Shown here piece after piece: positions 10,941-21,900 of a stretch of DNA of 64,000 bases. The DNA lies in the NCBI GenBank assembly GCA_030062745.1, contig CP099854.1, positions 6,929,014-6,993,013 on the forward strand, written 5' to 3'. The notes beneath the pieces were generated by a model, which saw nothing but the letters and a program-made list of their open reading frames with translations, searched no databases and was not told the DNA's origin. Position numbers and translations under genes: made by a program. Positions within the stretch are counted from its first letter, which is position 1. Each line of letters starts with the position of its first letter. Source of the stretch: Capitulum mitella. Lineage: Eukaryota; Arthropoda; Thecostraca; Pollicipedomorpha; Pollicipedidae.

Positions 10941-12188
10941 CTCGGCCTTGACAGAGAGTTGACCGCCCCCCTGAGGGTTTTCCGAGATTGCGAAAGAACG
11001 AACAAACGCAGCGTCACAAAACCTTGTGTACCTTTTATTCGATCATTTTTGGACGTTCTGTCAGTTTTTTGGCCTCAGGTCGAGTAAGGTGTCTGACTTA
11101 GGTCAGGTCATGTGGACCTATGTCCAAAAAAGCTTAGCGCCCTGTAACTTCTTTGCAAAACATGATATCAAGATAAAACTTTCAAGGATTAGGGACTTTG
11201 CCAGATGCAACAAACATGATATCTAGGATTCTTCGGACATGCCTGGGTCATTGACCTAAACTCAAGCCCATTTTCAACATAAGTCGGCGCTTTTTCGAAA
11301 ACTGAAGGAGTTTTTTATCACAACTTGAGTGCTGGGAGATTCAGATGTTCAATTTCCGTCAATAGGCAGAGTCTCAATGACCTAAGAGCACTGACCTGGG
11401 GTCAGGCAGAGTTTCAATGGCCTCTGACCACTGACCTGAGGTCAGGTCACGAATAATTGCTATGAGTCAAAATGCACTCCCATCAAAATCGGCGATGAAT
11501 GATTCAGATTGGGTACATTTGGCAGAACTGGCTCGCACAGCTGCGAATAATACGAAAAAGTTCAAAAAGTTTCGAAAAAGTGCATATTTTCAACATAAAT
11601 ATTCTCTTCCAAATAAATTCCCGCCAGTTGTGTGGATTAATAACTACTGATTTTTTCAACATTTGAGCGCAAGAAACCATTACTAGAACCATTAGGATCA
11701 AGAAAGAACACTTGGAAAGGCATATATCGCAAAATAAAAGAACGCTAAAATCAGTTCCCAGTTTCATTCCGCGTTCATCTGTCGCGCTCGCCGTGCAGTA
11801 GTGCGGAAATTGCTGTGTCTTTAACTCAATGTTTTCGCGTACATATTAAACAAATCAGTGAAATTGCACGTGTGTCGGCATCTGCGGACTTTTACCCGTC
11901 CGTTGGTGCCTTTAACTAGACTTTATTAGTCACAGCCCTTGAAATGCAGGCCATTTCTCGGTCTTATGCAGGCGGCTATGAGAAAACATATATAGGGCGT
12001 AAATGGCTTACATATTATTCAAAACTCAAAATGAGACATTTTTAGAGCTTAACTCGTCATGAGCTTTCCGACGGTGTGCCTTATTTTTATTTTGCGACCA
12101 ACCATTCGTGAGTTAGACGGGGGTGGTCAACGCCCCCCCCCCGCAGTCGGGCGTGCATGGCACGATCCAACAGGCGGGAGCGGGTTAG
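10941..12188 (-). mobile_element. MITE family P2, copy 2, ends decayed
   Basis: Inverted copy of the 728-1954 element. The subterminal hairpin AGTTGACCGCCCCCC is at about 10959, and the other end reads CGGGTTAG (TTAA mutated) at about 12181-12188. The body is homologous over its length, including a TGACCTGAGGTCAGGTCA cluster near 11433. Confidence 0.6.
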
Positions 12189-13293
12189 TGTACTCATAGC
12201 CAGCTGCAACACAGTCATCACACACCAGTCATAGCTGTACTGAAGGACTGACTGAGCCAAACTGCACGATCCTGTGTGAAAGTAACTACTGGGGTCACTT
12301 TGATATAGGGACATTTACTGGGTGCTGTGGATCCGATCATTTCCACTTCATCTGCACTGATTTCTTCACGCCCAGCTGCTGAGGCCCTTGCATAAATGTG
12401 TAAGCCATTCCGATGCATAATCCATGACACTGCATGCTGCACCGAAAGGCCACGGACAAGAAGAATGTGACTTTCCGGCACGTAACACCGTTTTATAAAA
12501 GAATTGTCCGACGTGGAAAGACGTCCTGTCGAAGATCCATGGCGATAAGAACAATCCGTTTCCGGTTTCGGAAGTCCGCCGGTAATGGCTGGCCGCGACA
12601 GCGCAGAGACGGGTCAGTAGAACTAGCGCCTTCAGCAACTGAGGCAAAGGCGAAAAGTGGTCGAATTCTAGCCTTTGCACTTTCGTGTGTGAGCGTGCAT
12701 CCCATCCGGTTACGCAGGTCAAAACATGATTTGTGTGTTGAAAACTCCTGCCCGTCAGCGTATCCGTTTTTGTGCACACAGACCACAGAAGTAAAAATAT
12801 GGAGTCGTTTACAAATCTCCTGTTTGACCCTCGCCGGACGGGAGGGATTTTCACTCGCACCGATGACGAGGAGGATAGGCACCCCTCGCCATTTTGGCCC
12901 CAAATTGCACCAGCACCACGGAACAAAAGACAATCGCTAATCGTGTGCCTAATGAACATCCAGCGGTACACAGTTCAACCCCGTCAGGTCAACCAGTGCC
13001 CTTATCGGTCATGTCAAACTTTATGCTTGGGAGCTATAATGGATTTTCGTGGGTTAAATACGACACATTTGTGGCCAAATAGGATTAAAATCGTCTCGTT
13101 TATCATATTTAGTGTAAAAAACGGTCAAAAAAGTCATCTTAAGTCATTCACCTTATTTAACCTTGGAAAGGTCACTGACCTATCAAAAGTAACCTGTTCA
13201 CATGCGGAATATCGTTCTGAGCCGAATTCATGCTTGTCATTCCCCTTCATGGATACCTACGGCCCTAAAACATGAAAAGAAATGAAAATCGTA

Positions 13294-13339
<46 letters not shown>

Positions 13340-13581
13340 GCTTACAAATCGCTCTGCAAACCCTCATTAATGACGTCATACATCGATGGCCTCATACAGC
13401 CTCGGCCCACCCTTTTTTTTCAAAACATGCGCAATGAATGTATTGTTAATTATGTCAAATTTGACTATGTGGTCCGCTGCCGTATTGTCCTGGTCGCGGG
13501 ACTGTTTGGGAGGCTGGCATCCACCCTCTCGCCTTTCGAAGATGAAGATGTGTTTTTGTTTTTTCCGCCAAACAAGGAGTT
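12189..13581. other. intergenic, no gene recognised
   Basis: It holds overlapping antiparallel frames of 140-200 codons at 12366-12971 (minus) and 12434-12940 (plus). No domain is recognisable and neither frame has supporting splice or start context. Possibly an unclassified mobile element remnant. Confidence 0.35.
13293..13336. repeat. TA microsatellite
   Basis: A near-perfect (TA)n tract of about 40 bp. Confidence 0.9.
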
Positions 13582-14918
13582 TTAACCCGCGCAGTGGAAA
13601 GGGGTTTCGCGCTAACGCGCACCGGAAGGGGGGCACAAAATTCCCCGTCCGATCTCGGAAACGGAAAGAGCTAGAAAGATGATATGTTATGGATAGGGCG
13701 GGACTATAACGATTTACATTGTGTGTAATTGTCATGACCCTAGGTTAATATCTTCAAGGTCAAATGGGGTGGAAAAGGTCAACTTTGGACGCTTTCTCGG
13801 CCCGTACAGGCCGTTCCGTACTTTTCGAAAGAAACGGGGAAATAGCGTTTGTTTGCCGTTAAAACGTGGAATACGACAATTTACATTCACTTGGCGTCTT
13901 GACTGAGGATCTCGGGTCGAGGTCATGTTAGGCCATTGACCTATGGCATCATTATTTTTTACCTTTTGCAGATCAGATCTCGAGCAACACGGGATAGCTT
14001 GACTGTAAATAAGGGCGCTACACGTATCCTTTGGGGTATTTTCGGTGAAGGTATCTAACATCGGTGCATTTAATCACTTCCAGCGTTTATATTTATGTAC
14101 GTATGTATGTGCATGTATGTGTATATATGTATATACATGTGAGTATCAATGTGCCAAACGTGTTTCAATAGGGTCTTTGAATGTATGTTTTATACAGATC
14201 GATATATTGCAAAGCAATATAGCAATATGGACCAGGCCACGAAAACGTTGCCCTTGGCCTTTGGTGACCTTGACTTGAGATGACTCTGGTACATATGTAT
14301 GCGTATCCATGTGCGCACACGTGTTTTTATTCGGGTCTTTGAATGCATATTTCATACAAATCGACATGTCGCAAAATAAATCTGGGCCAGGTCACAAGAT
14401 ATTTGACCTTGACATTTAATGACCTTGACCTTCACTGACCTTGGTATAAGTAAGCGAATCAGTGTGCGCATGCGTGTTTTTATTAGGGTCTCTGAATGCA
14501 TATTTCATACATATTGACATGTTGCAAAGAAAACGTGTATCAGGTAACAAGCTGTTTGACCTTGACCTTTGATAACCTTGACCTTAATTGCCCATGGCTG
14601 TGATCTTGGGGCATCCATCACTTATGCCTGAATGACATAGCCTGATTGTGTTCAAACAGTAGTCTTAAGTAGAGCGTTAGGTCTTTCACAAAGTTCTCAT
14701 TTGTCAGCGACAACCGTGATACATATTTGCCTCACTTCAAATGCCAGAAACCTGAAAAAGTTCCGGCCGATTTCCGATTTTTCCGCGCCATTCGACGAGT
14801 TATTCAATTGTCATAAGTGTCACAAAGCAGCAGCAACCAGCTCCGATCTGTTCTCGAGACATTCAGGAAAAACAGGCGGGGAGGCACAAAAAAACTCCCC
14901 TTGCAGTGCGCGTGCTAA
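13582..14918 (+). mobile_element. TTAA-flanked MITE, family P3, copy 1
   Basis: The left end is TTAACCCGCGCAGTGG at 13582; the right end reads CAGTGCGCGTGCTAA at about 14904-14918 (TTAA changed to CTAA). The termini include a palindrome-prone stretch of TTTCGCGCTAACGCGC type. Paralogues: 15622-15770, 29272-30053, 44685-44932 and 45530-46450. The middle (about 14130-14590) holds three tandem units of roughly 150 bp. TGACCT repeats at 14420, 14426 and 14436 form spacings 0 and 4. No protein-coding capacity. Confidence 0.6.
14130..14590. repeat. three ~150-bp tandem units inside P3
   Basis: Each unit carries GTGTTT...GGGTCTTTGAATG, a TTTCATAC...CGACATGT-like segment and then a TTTGACCTTGACC run. 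The units are diverged. The structure recurs in the other P3 copies at 29.8-30.05 and about 45.5-45.65 kb. Confidence 0.55.
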
Positions 14919-15621
14919 TAGCGGAGTATTATTCCCTCAATATCTTTGTCTGGCTAAGTAGAGCACTTTTGAAGAAAACGAGCTTCGTGCTTATGTTTGG
15001 GTGTCTTCTATGGGTCCTGATGTAAAAAGCTTGATTTTGACTTCCACATGTCCTTGACCTGCACTTTGACCTCGAAATTTTAATTGATGACTTCGTTAGA
15101 GCCGTCTCGTAGAGACCTCTCGATTGGTGCATGACGCGTAAAAATCGGACGATTAGTTCCGGAAATAGAGTGGGGCACTTTTCCTCCTCCTAGACAATAG
15201 TTTTCGGCTGAGGGGAGCCAGTCTCTGGCGGTTAAATGTTGCGCGTGTCATGTCTGATATACAATATGATTTAGAAATACTTAATGCGCTAGCCGGACAC
15301 CATTATTTCATTGCAGGCGTAAAGCAAAAGCGAAATAGAAAGTTTTTTTTTCGCGCTTTCTTTAAAAGTTAACGGGTATTCCCTGCGAATTTTACGAGTC
15401 ACTCAAATACCCACTTCATTAAACATGGCAGCCTTGAACTATTTGTAGTTCGGAAATAAATTAATTCAGGGGTTCGGTGGCATCAAATGAGCCTTACGGG
15501 AAAGATCGTTTGTCTTCACGTGTGAAAAAAATCATTATTCGCTCCGCCGATTCTACCTCGCGGGCACGCTTATCTCAAAAAATCATTGTTTTGCAAAAAA
15601 ACGATACAACTACATTATATT
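14919..15621. other. intergenic, no gene recognised
   Basis: Nothing supported. Short frames only. Confidence 0.4.
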
Positions 15622-15770
15622 TTAACACGCGCAGTGAAAGAGGCTTTCGCGCTAACGCGCACTGGAAAGGGGACGAGGTGCTTTTGTGCTCCCCTCTGAT
15701 CTCGGAAAAGAAAAAGCTAGAGATACGAAATTTGAGCCCTCTTCCGTATAGAGGAGAGGCTCCCCTTTAG
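15622..15770 (+). mobile_element. P3 left-end fragment (copy 2)
   Basis: It starts TTAACACGCGCAGTG at 15622 and follows P3 through the hairpin-prone TTTCGCGCTAACGCGCACTGG and the CTCGGAAAAG segment, then homology is lost. Confidence 0.5.
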
Positions 15771-16006
15771 GTTTTCCTATTATAACTTCTGAATGGTTTG
15801 TTTAATCCATTTGAAACTTGGTTTATCTTCAAGGCATCGTTTTCCGCATCTTGTGGTGAAAAAACCTTTTTTCTAAATTGCCATGGTAATGGACTGTGGC
15901 GTCATAACGGGAACCATGTCAGCCGTTTTCGTGCGACGACGCGAGCCGGCCGGCTTACAACGGTTTCAGATTTGTCTCACTCTAAGACGGTTTGAGTGCT
16001 CAAATG

Positions 16007-16049
<43 letters not shown>

Positions 16050-16084
16050 TTTAAATTGTACGCTCTATCAGGCTATACACCGAT
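15771..16084. other. intergenic with TA microsatellite
   Basis: No gene is seen. A (TA)n tract occupies about 16011-16047. Confidence 0.5.
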
Positions 16085-17324
16085 TTAACCAACACACGAC
16101 TAGCAGTCGGCGTCGATCACACCCTTCTGGATGGAGGGACGGTTGACCGTCCTCCTCTAACCCAAAAACGGCTGGTGGCACGCACGATAAAAATAAGCAC
16201 GCCGCTGAAAAACTTTTGAGAAGTACAGCTCGAAACTGGTCTCATTTTTAATTTTGGAAAATATATCAGCAATTTAAGCCTATATAAGTTTTCTCACAGC
16301 CGACTGCATTAAATCGAGAAGCTACCTGGATCTCAAGGGCTGTGATAAATAAAGCCTAGGTAAAGACACCAATGAACATGTAAAAGTTCGCAGATGCCGA
16401 TAAGCGCCTAATTCCTCTGATTTGTTTAACATATACGCCAAAACGTTGAGTTCAAGACACGGTGATTTCTGCGCCGACTACCGGCGGGTGCCGTAGCCGA
16501 ACGCGGTATGAAATTAATGGGAACAAATTTTAGCGTTCCTTTATTTCCGCGACACAGACCTTCTCATGTGGTATTCCGTTATCCTAGTGGTTCTCGTGAT
16601 TGTCTGTCATGCTTAAATTTGGGCAAAAATTCACTAGTTATCATATTACGCAGTTGGTGGAGCTTCATTAGAGAAAGGCTGTTTATTTCCAAAATACGCA
16701 ATTTCTCAAACTTTTTGAACCTGTTGGTATTACTTGCAACTGTGCAAGAAATACCAAGCCATTTTGCATGCGAGCCAGTTCTACCATTTTCTACTCATTC
16801 TGAGTAATTCATGGCCGATTTTGACGGCGGTGCATTTTGGCTCACAACGTTTTTTTGTGACCTGGCCTCAGGTCAATGGCTTGAAGTCATTGATACTTTG
16901 CCCATTGAAGGTAACTAGATATTTGCATCACCCCATACTAAAAATATTATGTAAAATTCCGTCAATTTTCGAATAAATTACCACAGGTCACGAAAATGGG
17001 CCTGATTTTAGATCCGTGGTCCGAAAAATTCCCAAAAATATGAGGTGGCAGAATGCCACATCTATGAGATCTTTAATCCCTGAAAGTATTATTGTGATAT
17101 CACGTTGACCAAAAAAGCAAGAGGGCGCTAAACTTTTTTGGACATAGGTCCGTTTAACCTGATCTAGGCCAGACACCTGACTTGACTTGAGGTCAAAATT
17201 TTAACACAAGATGCAAAAATGATCAAATAAAAGGAGCACAAAGTTTCGTGGCGCTGTGTTCGTTCGTTCTCTCGCAGTCTTGGAAAAACCTCGGGTGAAC
17301 TACCCCGCTGTCGGGGCAGGTTAA
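16085..17324 (+). mobile_element. TTAA-flanked MITE, family P2, copy 3
   Basis: TTAA at 16085-16088 and 17321-17324. The body is homologous to 728-1954 in the same orientation: both contain the GGTTGACCG/TCTAAC left block, an internal CATTCTGAGTAATTCATGGC block and the AGGTCA-rich right part. The terminal G/C hairpins are more decayed than in copy 1. Confidence 0.65.
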
Positions 17325-17730
17325 TGTTTTCCTAAATGTTTTAGGGATTTTCTGGGAACAACAAGGACCCTCTCCTGAATGGCACCTCAAACAACTTTAA
17401 TATCGTCTTTACTAACAGTGTGCTTTATTTTTTATATCTAAGCTAGACAAAGGTTGTTGACCCACACTTATCTCTGAAGATGCCTCAGGTGTAGACGAAA
17501 CCTTAGATCCATAGAAAAATACGATTTATTGCTTATTCTATGAACATTGGCAACTTTCTTCATAAACATTCACATTGCAAACGAAACGGCTTATATGGAC
17601 AATCGAAGCCACATGAAAGAGGACCATCAGCGCCAAGTCAGATGTAGTTTTTAACCAGCAATGTATACGTAACGAACGATCTGCTCCCTGGCTTTACCAA
17701 CATACTTACGTATATAACTTTGGGGCAAGG
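17325..17730. other. intergenic, no gene recognised
   Basis: Nothing supported here. Confidence 0.4.
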
Positions 17731-17990
17731 ACGTAGCCAGGATTTCCTCGGGGGGGGGGGCAAATGTCGGACTTTGCCACATGCCACTGGCATATGACGA
17801 AATTTATAGGAAAAGGCAGCAATTTTATGTAATTTACGTCATCTCTAACGCACAGGAAAACATGTCATGTTTTCTTTTGCAACATGTATAGGACCACTAT
17901 TACATATCCCTGCGAAATCGCCATATATCTAGTGCAGACCGCTTGGCTCAGGGGGGCCATGGCCCCCATGGCCCTCCCTTGGCTACGCCC
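17731..17990 (+). mobile_element. MITE family P4, copy 2
   Basis: Inverted ends ACGTAGCCAGG and TTGGCTACGC, with a G12 run near 17750. Homologous to 52313-52570 in direct orientation and 6516-6778 inverted. A related fragment ending TGGCTACGCC follows at about 17990-18055. Confidence 0.65.
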
Positions 17991-18803
17991 CTGCTTTGGG
18001 GCCCCTCATTGTTTAGAAACCCCATCCCCCGAAAAAAATCCTGGCTACGCCATTGATTCAACAACTTAAGGGATAAAACTGCGTGCGAGCAAGTAAACCG
18101 GTCTTTTTCCAGATTTTGTACTTGTTTCAAAGAGTCATGTTCAAAGAGTCATGTTCATGAGTACACTGTGGCAGCTATAGATGAATATTTACTGTTATTT
18201 TAGCTGCCTATTAACAGTCCACACAACATAAGAAAAATATAAGGAGAAATATGCCGTTTATCGGTGTTCGGTGTGAAGAGCGTACCAACATCGACTCAAA
18301 GCAGCTGACGAAAAAAGGAAACAAAATAATAGCGCCATATTCGTAAAAGCGCCAAATTGATCTACGTTCGCTTTAAATTCGTGTATACGTAAGTTCAACG
18401 TAGGTATACTATTTCAACTCAAACGCTGTAGAGGGGAAAGAGTGAGTGTAAAGCATGCAGTGGCGGGAGGGAAGCGGAAACATAACGTGATGTGCGAATG
18501 CGATCGAGACCATTCGGTAGCAAACTAGTTTGATGACAAATAAAAAATAAGTGCAGCAGAGAGTGAGGGCTGGCGGACTCATCGACCTAACAGTGCTTAC
18601 CTGGATTCTTATTTTACTCAAAAAGCCTGTTTTTTAAGTGTACAGAATTATTTCTTTGCTGATAATGACCACACAAAAATGAGTAAAATTCTTAGGGTAA
18701 TGTAATATTGACTGATTATTAATGTCATTTATATTAAGTCCCAGAATGTGGTAATTGTTATGGCTCCTGGTTTCCTGTTTATGGTTGTGTTTCTCTCCCT
18801 CAG
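17991..18803. other. upstream flank of Broad-like gene
   Basis: No coding exon is recognised. The 3' splice site TTCTCTCCCTCAG at 18791-18803 implies at least one untranslated exon upstream. I could not locate it. Confidence 0.4.
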
Positions 18804-18989
18804 ATGATGAATGGCCAGAAATTTTGCCTGCGCTGGGACAGCTTCCGTAATAACTTGACATCCGTGTTTGACAACCTGCGTCAAGATGAAGAGCTGGTGG
18901 ACCTGACACTGTGTTGTGATGGCCAGAAGATCAAGGCTCACAGGATGATGCTGTCAGCATGCAGTCCATACTTCAGGGACCTGCTGAAG
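18804..18989 (+). CDS. Broad-like gene, BTB exon 1
   Basis: 62 codons, phase 0 to 0. The ATG at 18804 comes directly after the acceptor CCCTCAG, so translation probably starts at the first base of this exon. It encodes the first half of the BTB fold ([34 protein letters not shown]). The donor is AAG|GTGTGG at 18990, a weak match to consensus. In-frame readthrough stops two codons later. Confidence 0.88.
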
Positions 18990-21900
18990 GTGTGGTGACA
19001 ATGTCATGTCCCTTAACAGCCAACAGGTGGTCTCATCACAGACTTATCTTGTGGTGTTCATGCAGCACCAGGAGTCCTGTGATTTAACATTGAGTATGAT
19101 ATAGTATGGATGAAATGGGCCTGAAATTGAAAAATCTTAGAATTAAGGCAGTTATAGCTTGGTTTTACTAACAGTTTTGAAATCCTCAGTCACTGTTTTA
19201 TGCGTAGCCATTTAAAGTAAGTGAGGGAAAGTGAGATGACAAGATTGTTAGTGCACTTTCATATAACATGCATTGAATGGTTACAGCAGGTGCTGCTGCT
19301 TGATATGCCCAGGAGCCACAACTTCACAGGAATCCTGCTACAAAAACTTAAACTGGCAGAGCACAGTGTATGATATATGACCTGATTACTTGTGAAAATG
19401 TGCAAGCCATGTGTTTTTTCATGACCAGTGTTGTGTCATTGTCATGAGGCATTCAGATGAGAGCCTCCTTGGACTAAATTTCAGAGTTTTTTTGGAGATA
19501 CTGTGTTTCTGGTGCAAACATTAGGATGACTGCTGTGTTTTTGGCACACAATTTTGTTTTCATTGATTTTGGGGATGTCACTTAGGAAGTTCAGGTAAAT
19601 CTTTCCTCATTATTTCCCATGTTTATAACTGAGTATGAAAGGACAGCATGAATCATCAGAAGTCTGAAAATCATTTGCAAATTTGAAGGAGAAACAAACA
19701 ATGGGAAATGAAATAGCATTCTGACAGCTGACAACCACCACGGAGTAGAGCATTTCTTCTTGTCTCCAGTGCTTGCTGGCTTCCCCTTCTTGTCTCTTGT
19801 CTCTCCAGCTGTCTAAGTCTAACCACCCACTGCTGCTGGTTAAACAACCACAGGCAGGCTCGAGTGTTACAATGAGGCATCTCTCGCAGGAGAACCCGTG
19901 CCAGCACCCAGTGTTCTTCCTGAAGGACACCAACATGGCTGACCTGCAGGCAGTGATCGAGTTTGTCTACCGGGGGGAGGTGAACGTGTCACAGGCCCAG
20001 CTGCCCAGCTTCATCAAGACAGGGGAGATGCTGCAGGTGCGCGGACTCAGTGGCGAGGATGACCCAGATCAGGTCAGTTGTGGCAGGGTTGGAGATTTCG
20101 TTTTTGTTCTTGGTGTGGAGTACAATTTTTGTTCTAGATAACAAACTTTGGCAAAGAGTAGAGCGAAGAGCTGCTTATTACTGAACATAGTCTGTTATTG
20201 GCTTCCAGAGGTAGAAACTGTTTTATGGAGGCACAATTTCAGACTTTTGCAGTATCAAATATTTTTGGGGCACATTTTTGGTGTTCTTCATCACCAGAAA
20301 ACAACACCTTTTCCATTCCTGGACACGGGGACGCGGCGGTGGCGTTGATGCTGGCGGACGCGGGCTGTTGTCGGATCCAATGCCCTGATGTTTTCCCACA
20401 GGGATTTGGTCCAGAGGGTTTCATGCAGTCTTGCCACGGACAGCAGCCCATGTCAGGCGTGGCTTGTGGCGTAGATTGCAACTGCTAGGTACTGCCAAGA
20501 CCGCGACACGATTGTGTGGTGTGATGCTCGACCTTATGTCGGCCAGTAGCTAGCTTCCCCGCGGGGCAGTGGTCGAGCGTTCGACTCGAAAGTCTTGCCA
20601 GGACGGAGGGTATCGCTCCATCAGTGGGCGCCGAATGACCCTGTAGTCGGTGCGCCCCTGTTAACCAACCAATAAGCCCCAATAACCAACCAGCGCGCCA
20701 TCAGCTGAGCTCCGGATCACGGTAGCGCGGCGTTTTAGAAGCATTGGTTCGGTACTGGGCGAACAGGTTCGGCGCCGGCCTGTTTGTGCCGGCCGCACGC
20801 TGACGTGCAGGACACGCCATTGTGACGTCCGCGCACCCCGCAGGGGAGACCCGCTCGGCAGCCTCCGCCTCCGCCGCCGCCGCCGCCGCCTCCGCCTCCG
20901 ACGGCGGTGAAGCACTTCGCCGTGGCCAGTCCGGGGGTGCCGGTGCCGCCGCCGCCGCCGGCGGCCGCCAGGAGCGCCGCCCAGCCTCGGCCAGCGCCCG
21001 AGCGGCCCGCCTCGCCGCCCGGCAAGCGCCGCCGCCGCTCCGGCTCGCCGCCGGTGGCGCCGCCCGGCGGCCACCCGCCAAGCTCGGCCTCGCCGCTGGC
21101 CGGCGGCGGCGCCGCGGTCGCGCCCGCCGCGCCCGCCGCCGTCAAGCTGGAGGAGGTGGAGCTGGGCGAGGAGAGCTGCGGGCTGGAGGCAGCGCTCGGC
21201 CGCGTCGCCGGCTTCGACGGCGCCGACGGCGGCGGCGGCCCGTCGTTCGACGCTGCCGACGGCGCGCTGGCCGGAGACGATCTCGGTGAGCGGACGTCGC
21301 GCTCCTGCCCCGGCCGCACGGTGGTGGTGCCGGCCGCGCGGTGGGAGTCGTGTGACCACGAATTCGGTGCGCCATCGAGCCCCAGTAGCCAGCCAGTCGG
21401 TCGCGTGGTGGTGGATGCCCTGTTTGGGGGAGACGTGTTGTTAATGGTGTGGTCTGCGGTGCCCAGTGGTGGGGACGTAGTGTTGTAGGGAATTCGCCGG
21501 GCACGGCTACGGCGCAGCCGCCTGATGACGTAGTCGCAGACGCGTCTTAGATTAAGCTGAGTTACAGCGCTGCCACTGGTCGGGGCCAGGGTCAGGTAGT
21601 GATGTGTGGTGATGGAAGGGTTCGGATTTGATCTGTCACCATTCAGTCTCTCAGACAGACAGTGGTCTCAGACAGAAGCGGTTGAATGCCAGCCAGTTCA
21701 TGTGCGATGCGCATCCACCCAGTCAAGTCCATTCACGCCACGTCCATTGTGTCTGGTGAAGAAACCATGCCCGTGAAGTCGCCTTGGGGCAAGCCGGTCG
21801 CGACTCAAATGCCCGTTTTCTCTTGCTTTTGGTGGCTTCCTGTCGTTCTTCGGCGTTCGTTTTTCCATGAACCGTGGACTATACCGTAATGTGTCGTATC

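Noticed and set aside
12189..13000. Frames of 140-200 codons on both strands as a gene
   Set aside because: No domain, no splice or start context, ordinary composition, and the frames on opposite strands overlap; not supportable.
20661..21504. Minus-strand frames over the Broad-like linker exon
   Set aside because: They are Arg- and Ala-rich antisense products of a GC-rich exon; splice phases support the plus strand.
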